A stretch of DNA of 64,000 bases from Hyperoodon ampullatus (Eukaryota; Chordata; Mammalia; Artiodactyla; Ziphiidae), in NCBI GenBank assembly GCA_949752795.1, contig OX457061.1, positions 10,056,492-10,120,491 on the forward strand, written 5' to 3'. Both the position numbers and the translations under genes were made by a program. Shown here in pieces: positions 58,196 through 64,000 of this stretch; position 1 is the first letter of the stretch, and every line of letters begins with the position of its first letter. The notes beneath the pieces were generated by a model. The model was not told the origin of the DNA. It made no database searches and saw nothing but the letters and a program-made list of their open reading frames with translations.

Positions 58196-58370
58196 ACCCC
58201 GCTTCTGCCTCTTTCTCTCTCTGTAAAGGGTGCAGGCCAGTGATGCTGTCTCTCCTTTATACTTCATTAGGTTGTTGCAAATACCCCACTTCTGCCTCTT
58301 TCTCTCTCTGTAAAGGGTGCGGGCCAGTGATGCTGTCTCTCCTTTATACTTCATTAGATTGTTGACAGGA
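58196..58370. repeat. 87-bp tandem duplication, two copies
   Basis: CTTCTGCCTCTTTCTCTCTC starts at 58202 and again at 58289, an 87-bp period. The following TGTAAAGGGTGC(A/G)GGCC, GATGCTGTCTCTCC and TTCATTAG(G/A)TTGTTG are repeated with very few differences, so the event is recent. Since 87 is a multiple of three, both strands give repeated 29-residue readings, which are not evidence of a gene. Confidence 0.93.
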
Positions 58371-58534
58371 TCGAGTGAGAGGAAATGTGCTCTTAAAACT
58401 AGGAGTTTAGCATCGTTACACAAGATGTACAGCAGACTGGGTGAAGATGGTCTGCTTGTAGAAGTCCAGGGAGTCAGTCCAGTGGGGTTTTGACCTTTAA
58501 CTTGAAACAGGAAGATTAAGACAAGTAATTACTT

Positions 58535-58559
58535 CCTTTGTTTGTTTGTTTGTTTGTTG
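58535..58559. repeat. (TTTG)n microsatellite
   Basis: About six TTTG units in a row. Confidence 0.9.
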
Positions 58560-58899
58560 CAATGGATATTTTTTAAACATCAGGTGAGAGGGTAGTTTGA
58601 TACTAGTAATTGCTTGGCAGTTGACTAAAATGTTAAATATTTTACTTATTTGACTTAGCTAAATTATACTCTAAATATAAGGAGCATGTTTGCCTTGACA
58701 AGTGCTTTAAAAAGCAGAACCAGTGCTAGTTCATACAGACAACTGTGACTTTGATTGTGTTAACTTGCTAGAAAGTAACCATTTCTCTGTTAGAAACTGT
58801 TTTAACAGGGAAGCTGCAGAGAGCATGGGGGAAGGGATAATTCATGAGTGCTAATTGCTTGGCTGTTAATTTTCATAAGTGTTGATAGAAGCAGTTCCT

Positions 58900-59240
58900 T
58901 AAATTAAACTTTGTTTAAAATGTATCAGGGGAAATATTCCACAGTGTCGAGCCTGAAGTGAAAATTAATATGAATGCTGTGGCAATTAACACATACTGGT
59001 TAATAGCTTTTAGCAGCATTTTGGGATGATAGTCCTTAAATACATTTTTGCGTGCTGCTCTTGTTTCAGCATTGTTCCAGTCTATGTCTGGATAATTATG
59101 AACAAATGTTTTCTACAATCACTGGCATTAAATAGCTCTCTTCAAAGGAAGTCACTTAAAACTTTGCAGAAAGTGTGAAGCCACTGAGAAATGTTGCAAA
59201 CTCAGAAAAGGTCAGCGAATTGCCTTTAGAGGAAAATGCT
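58900..59240. promoter_or_regulatory. Candidate conserved non-coding element
   Basis: Repeat-free, with AAAATTAATATGAATGCTGT, GGCAATTAACACATACTGG and GGATAATTATGAAC (homeobox-like ATTA sites). No coding pattern. Function is inferred from composition only. Confidence 0.3.
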
Positions 59241-59478
59241 CCTCATCTGAACTTGGAATATTTGCTATTATCGTGGGAATGGTCCCCTCTAATATGTTAA
59301 GCTACTTTACTTTCAGGATCTCTTTCCGAAAAATTATAACCTGGACTTCTTAGTGCTGGTTATGTTTCTAGACAGCAGCTTTTGCTTATTGCTGCCTGAG
59401 CTGAGGCATGGCCTTGAGCCTAAGGACCTTCTGGCCTTTGACCTTGCTTCTTTCCTCTGACCAACATTTCTGCCTCCT

Positions 59479-59526
59479 TCCCCCCCACCCCCCCCCCGCC
59501 ACCCCGATGCAGTTGGCTGCATCGGT

Positions 59527-59567
<41 letters not shown>
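59479..59567. repeat. C-rich tract and (GA)n microsatellite
   Basis: CCCCCCCACCCCCCCCCC runs at 59479-59505, followed after 24 bases by an uninterrupted GA run at 59530-59567. GC-rich and slippage-prone. The Ser-Leu readings on the reverse strand are artefacts. Confidence 0.93.
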
Positions 59568-59568
<1 letters not shown>

Positions 59569-59869
59569 ATATCTAAGGTAACTGTATTTTGAATTAGGAG
59601 CTGTTTGTCTCACTTTTCCATTGGCTTTATTTTACATACCTTTTTCAGTAAAGGAGAGTAAAGTCCCAACATCATTTCAGCAGTTACTCTCTCGGCAACT
59701 TACCTCTGTGACTGTATTTTGTTAGTCTTCCTTTTTATAGACCAGTTTTTATTAGTCTGTTCTAGTTCTAAAGCAAGATATTAGATATTTGCTACCTTTT
59801 TACACACCATGGTATACCAATAAAAAGACCAAATTCATTAATTTAAAAATGTCTTAAAAAAAGTTTTTT

Positions 59870-60257
59870 CTTAAATAAATTTATTTATTTATTTATTTTT
59901 GGCTGCGTTGGGTCTTCGTTGCTGCGCACGGGCTTTCTCTAGTTGCGGTTAGTGGGGGCTACTCTTCATTGCGGTGTGCGGGCTTCTCGTTGCGGTGGCT
60001 TCTCTTGTTGCGGAGCAAGGGCTCTAGAGTGCAGGCTTCAGTAGTTGTGGCTCTCAGGCTTTAGAGCGCAGGCTCAGTAGTTGTGGCACGCGGGCTCCGT
60101 AGTTGTGACTCGTGGGCTCTAGAGCGCAGGCTCAGTAGTTGTGGCGCACTGGCTTAGTTGCTCTGCGGCATGTGGGATTTTCCTGGACCAGGGCTTGAAC
60201 CCGTGTCCCCTGCATTGGCAGGCGGATTCTTAACCACTGCACCACCAGGGAAGCCCT
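59870..60257 (-). mobile_element. Long CHR-2-type SINE
   Basis: The longest reverse copy here, AAATAAATTTATTTATTTAT to CCACCAGGGAAGCCCT. It keeps the extra GGCTCTAGAGCGCAGGCTC module in two copies. TAAAAATG occurs on both sides. Confidence 0.92.
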
Positions 60258-60659
60258 AAAAATGGATTTTACTGAGATATTGCCCCCTTACCATTATACT
60301 AATGCAGTGCTCTTCCTGTTGCTTGACATTATACTGAAAATCCTGAGGGCCGACTTTGGGATTTTTGCCTGGGTGGTATTCAAAATGAACTAAATAGGAA
60401 TCTTACAACAAAAAGAAAGCATTTTCAAAAAAAAAAGCATTTTCAGCATCCTATTCTGAAGTTAAATTCTCAAGGCTTAGCTCTTAAAACTAGGTTATTC
60501 CACTCTGAGCTCTTTCTGTCCAGGCCTCATTTCTGCAGTTTGTTCTGAGCCCTGCCAGTCTGTGGAGGCTTCCTCTGATTGTGGAGCCATATTCTAGAAA
60601 CTTCCAACAGAGGTAGAATTCACCATCAACTTAGAGGCTTTTCAAAGGAAGGCAGAATT

Positions 60660-60890
60660 TTGCAGTGGGAAGAACATGTTTGTCAGGCTTGGGTTAGAAT
60701 TCTAACTTTGCTATTTACTTGCTGTGTGATACTGGGCAAATCACTTTGCCTCTTTAAGCCTGTTTTCATATCTATAAAATGAGGTTAATGATACTTATCA
60801 GAAAATGTTGTTGTGAGTATTTAATGAAAATTATAAATGCATACATAGCAAAGTGCCTGGTATATGGTCAGTGCTGAGAGATGTATTCGT
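60660..60890 (+). mobile_element. MIR SINE remnant
   Basis: GCAGTGGGAAGAACATG, GTGTGATACTGGGCAAATCA, CTATAAAATGAGGTTAATGA and AAAGTGCCTGGTATATGGTC in forward MIR order; one of the longest copies. Confidence 0.85.
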
Positions 60891-60914
60891 TTCCTTTTAC
60901 CACATTGCCATTTA

Positions 60915-61880
60915 TTTACTTTCTATTTAGTGAGGGTCTACTGTGTACCAGGCACGATTAAGTAAAATCTGGATACAGTAGTGAGCAAAAACAGATCTGG
61001 TTTCTGACCTCATGAAGCTTCCTCTCTTGGCAGGAGGATAGATGTTATATAAATAATCACCAAACAAAGTGTAAAATTGCAGTCATAGTATATATAATCA
61101 AAGCCAATTAATTACCAAGTTCCAGGAGAGATACTTGGGGCTTTGAGAGAGTTATTGTACGGGCATCTGACCTAGTCTGGGGGGGGGCGGTCAGAAATGG
61201 TTATCCTTGTGAAGGTGCCTCTTGACCTGAGAGCTGAAGGCTAAGAACTAGCTAGGTGAAGTGTGAGGAGAAAGAACATACAGAGGATCTGAGGCAAGGG
61301 GGAGCTTGGAAATTTGGAGGAACTGGAAGAAAAGGCTGTGTGGCTGGAGACCCAAGGGTGAGGTAGATTGTGGTGCAGGTGAAGCTGCAGGGGCAGACCA
61401 CAGGTGGCTGGTAGAAGTGTCCTCTGTAATCTAAGAATATGGGAGAGCCTGGAACACGTTTAATGAGGAGGGAAGGTAAGCAGGTTTGTATTTTGAAAAG
61501 ATCCCTGAAGCTCTGCTGAAGGGAATACACTTGAGAAGGGTTTGTGAGGCTAGAGAGACCCATCAAGAAACTTTTTGCAGTGGACCAGGTAAGAAAGATG
61601 ATACCTTGGGCTTACTTATTGGAAATGGAGAAGGAGTAGATGAATGCAAGAGATATGTAGTTGGTAACAGTGATAGGACTGGATGATGGATTGATTATAT
61701 GGCAGGGAATGGGGGAGAAAGGAGGTTCAAGGATGATTTCTAGATCAGATTCTGGCTTGAGGAACTGAATAGACGATGATACCATCCCTGAATTAGGAAG
61801 CACCGAAAGAGGGCCGAGGGTGAGGCAGAAGTTACCATCGTGAGCTGGTTTGGGCCTACTGACCACAGATCATAGCCTGT
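60915..61880 (-). mobile_element. L2 remnant, long
   Basis: From TGTGTACCAGGCACGATTAA and ATACAGTAGTGAGCAAAAAC through GGTGCCTCTTGACCTGAGAG and GGAGAAAGGAGGTTCAAGGA to GAACTGAATAGACGATGAT, the reverse L2 order. The reading frames across it are by-products. Confidence 0.82.
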
Positions 61881-62989
61881 TACCATGTCCTTGAAGACAC
61901 TACACATATTCTTTTTTGGAGGGGATAGGGTGCACCCTGTTTGTTTGGTTTGTATTTGGGGCGTCTGAGGCAGTGGTCTCTGAGATGAGAGTGGGCTAGG
62001 AGGCAGGAGCCTCTGTTTTGCTTCCGCTTCATAGCCAGCTTTGGAACTTTGGCTAAGGGATCACCTCAGAAGTGGGTCACCTCTTCTCTGAGACAGGGCT
62101 ATACTCTCAGATGCCTCACCCAGCTCATCAGGCCATTAAGAGGAGAAAATGAGAGAGTAATTTTAAATGAGGCAGATGTCAGGTGTCATTTAAGAAAATA
62201 TACTGATTGTAATGCTTGGACGTTAGGGGAATAAGAGGTAAAACGTGGACATATTTTTGTTATAACGAGATTACTGTTGTGGTACTACCCTCTTCCTGGC
62301 TAATTAATTACAAGATTAGCCGGTGAAATCTGGTTGGAATGAATATCAAACACTGAGTCCCCAGGGAAAGCATGGGAGACAATCTGTTTTATAGGTGTGG
62401 TGGGGACTGGGGATGGTGGGATTTTATACTGAGCTTTCTCATCTGGGGCACCTCGCTCTGCATAATTTGCAATGAAGAGATTATCTAGTTGCTTAAAGTA
62501 CTAGGCCCTGATTTTATTATCTTGAAAACAGCTATCCAGAAATATCAAATGACAGCTTAGGGTCACCCAGATGGGCATAGAATCTAGGTGTTCTAATCCT
62601 TAGAGATTTTAATTTTCATTCTTAATGGCATTCGTATTTACAAAATGGAAACCAGAGTTCAGGTACTGGAAGACCATGTGGTGGAAAGAACACAGACATG
62701 AAAGATGTTTTAGCCGTGGCCATACTGTGGAGTCTGGGACAGGGCACCTCCCAGCTCTCTGACAGAGCCTCAGTTTCTGCATGTTTAGAATGAGGAACTT
62801 GACTTAGGTGATCTCTTGGATTCCTTTTGGCTTTAAGATTCCATAGTTTTGTGATTGGGAGGTAATTGACATCAGTGACATGTAGAAGGTTATAGATGGG
62901 AAAACTTGAACTCTTGAAGAATTGATCTTCTACATATATGTTGCTACTTTCCTCTTTTAATTGATCATAACAGAACTGTGGTGGAGGGA

Positions 62990-63110
62990 GCATTATCTCC
63001 ATTTTACAGATGAGGAAACTGAGGCTCAGAAAGAGAAAGTGACTTGCTCAAGGAGATCCCACTAGTATTTGGCAGAGCTGGTATTCAAGTCCTATTCCAT
63101 TAAGACAGCT
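62990..63110 (-). mobile_element. MIR SINE remnant
   Basis: TTATCTCCATTTTACAGATG, GAGGAAACTGAGGCTCAGAA and CTCAAGGAGATCCCACTAG, reverse MIR order. Confidence 0.75.
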
Positions 63111-63429
63111 TTCTTTCTTAGACTGTTTTACAGTCATTGATATGCAGGAAACAAAATATTATTAAGAATTGAAATTTTTCAAAATTTAAAACCAAAATAC
63201 TTTTCCCTTTACCAGTGGACTTGAAATCTGACAGACTGGTTTAGCTCTTATTATCAATTGTGTCTGTTGAGTGAGTTACTGCATTTTGTAAGCCTCAATT
63301 TTCTTACATGTAATAAAGAAATGATGAGATACGGGGCTGGGGAAGGGAAATGCTTTACACACCAAATCTAGTGTATGTCCCACAAATGCTTATTTCTTTC
63401 CACTGATCTTCCTGGTATGCAGAGTGGAT

Positions 63430-63560
63430 TCATTCATCCGTCCATCCATCCATCCAACAAATTATTTACTAAGTGCCCACATTGTACTGTTTCATTTTAA
63501 ATGTTTATGACATAATGGCTCTGTGCTAGGCACTGATGAATCAGACAGGGCTAATCACCA
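63430..63560 (-). mobile_element. L2 3' end remnant with (ATCC)n
   Basis: CATTCATCCGTCCATCCATC expands a tetranucleotide within the usual ATTCATTCATTCAACAAAT of reverse L2. Then TTTACTAAGTGCCCACATTG and CTGTGCTAGGCACTGATGAA follow. Confidence 0.65.
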
Positions 63561-63954
63561 TAGAGGAATTTGAAGATAAGAGTGGCCATATAGCCAACAA
63601 GTGGAGGAACCACCCTTCATAGTCAGGGTTGTGCCCTGTGCTGGAGACTATGACAGCGGTCCATGACTTCAGGTACATCTGATTGAGCAGAGGAACAGAC
63701 CCATGAACAACTAACTGTAGAGTAAATGTGGTAGGTACTGCAGTATAGGTCGATATGGAAGACTGGAATTGGGAGGCAGCAGTGACGTTCACCCAGTTTG
63801 TTATCCTAGGTGAGTTTGTCTAAATTTTGATTGTATTAATTCCTAGAGGGCAACTTTGGTCACTCTTTAATGAAGCCCAGCTTGGCACTCTCCACACATA
63901 AATGTGGACTTTTTAAAAAATGGCAGTGATAAATTTCAAATGTCATTACTCTCT

Positions 63955-64000
63955 GAGGCTTGCAGCTACATGGCAGTATCATAAGAGCAGTGTTTTATTA
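63955..64000 (+). pseudogene. Possible U4 snRNA pseudogene, cut by window end
   Basis: AGGCTTGCAGCTACATGGCAGTATCATA resembles the start of U4 snRNA (AGCTTTGCGCAG then TGGCAGTATCGTAG). The best stretch is TGGCAGTATC (63971-63980) and the rest is diverged. With only 46 bases this could be chance. Confidence 0.2.

Larger units (their letters stand above)
9840..64000 (+). other. MAPKAP1: MAPKAP1 (SIN1) gene, 5' part, continues beyond the window
   Basis: Promoter, a non-coding first exon and the first three coding exons are present. Together the coding exons give 498 nt, exactly 166 codons, in one continuous frame with GT-AG introns. The protein matches the N-terminus of SIN1 as I know it from mammals. 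SIN1 is an essential subunit of mTOR complex 2 together with MTOR, RICTOR and MLST8, and it helps present AKT, SGK and PKC to the kinase. Residues 1 to about 137 form the N-terminal region that contacts RICTOR and MLST8, and the CRIM substrate-binding domain starts near residue 137-139. The last codon seen is Lys166; the intron after it is phase 0. The exact TSS, and therefore the left gene boundary, is estimated. Confidence 0.95.
54256..64000 (+). other. MAPKAP1: MAPKAP1 intron 4 (incomplete)
   Basis: It starts with GTAAGT after Lys166; no downstream exon or acceptor matching the next SIN1 residues (GHVG...) is in the window. The first 5.6 kb lacks SINEs. Later parts carry a tandem duplication, microsatellites, one long SINE, MIR and an extended L2. 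Confidence 0.85.

Noticed and set aside
58187..58423. Repeated 29-residue protein on the reverse strand
   Set aside because: By-product of the 87-bp duplication; no splice, start or family support.
1..64000. True tRNA genes
   Set aside because: The many tRNA-like heads (GGTTCGAACCC-type) all sit in SINEs with tails and target duplications; no cloverleaf stands alone.
1..64000. CRISPR array, operon, phage or other new multi-gene system
   Set aside because: The DNA is a vertebrate nuclear intron/intergenic region. Regular repeats are microsatellites or SINEs; no direct repeats with unique spacers are seen.

Overview
This is a nuclear genomic window from a mammal, almost certainly a cetacean. 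It is packed with tRNA-derived CHR-type SINEs (cores such as CTTCCCTGGTGGCGCAGTGG and the reverse, ending CCACCAGGGAAGTCCC). About 28 copies lie on both strands and many still have clean target-site duplications. This repeat family belongs to whales, hippos and ruminants. The many well-preserved long copies and short ~200-bp copies fit a toothed whale best; the species cannot be named from the sequence alone.

The only protein-coding gene I can support is the 5' half of MAPKAP1 (SIN1, a core subunit of mTOR complex 2), on the + strand. Its promoter is a CpG island at about 9.68-10.17 kb, with an NRF1-type site, a GC box and an ETS-type site. A non-coding first exon ends at the donor after 10092. 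Coding exon 2 (39671-39998, ATG at 39740), exon 3 (42445-42534) and exon 4 (54107-54255) join in frame to give residues 1-166 of SIN1: the whole N-terminal region and the start of the CRIM domain. The gene continues past the right edge, so the rest of CRIM, the Ras-binding domain and the PH domain lie outside.

Layout: 1-9.68 kb is repeat-rich intergenic DNA upstream of the promoter. 10.09-39.67 kb is intron 1. It holds a nearly complete but dead mariner transposon (17521-18818), a repeat-poor block with homeobox-like motifs near 19.5-19.9 kb, two Tigger-type elements, L1, L2, MIR, MLT1 and MER20 remnants, and many SINEs. Intron 2 (39.999-42.444 kb) is short and almost repeat-free. Intron 3 (42.535-54.106 kb) contains a dense nest of SINEs inside old L1 and L2 sequence at 46.7-52.4 kb. 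Intron 4 (54.256 kb to the end) begins with a stretch of several kb free of SINEs that looks like conserved non-coding DNA, then an 87-bp tandem duplication, microsatellites, one long SINE and L2.

I found no bacterial, CRISPR, operon-like or otherwise new multi-gene system. Nearly all the other open reading frames are SINE or L1 readings, or chance. The most worthwhile leads are the phase-symmetric exon 3 flanked by weak donors next to the Thr86 phosphosite, two tiny upstream ORFs, candidate regulatory non-coding blocks, the mariner copy, and a possible U4 snRNA pseudogene cut off by the right edge.
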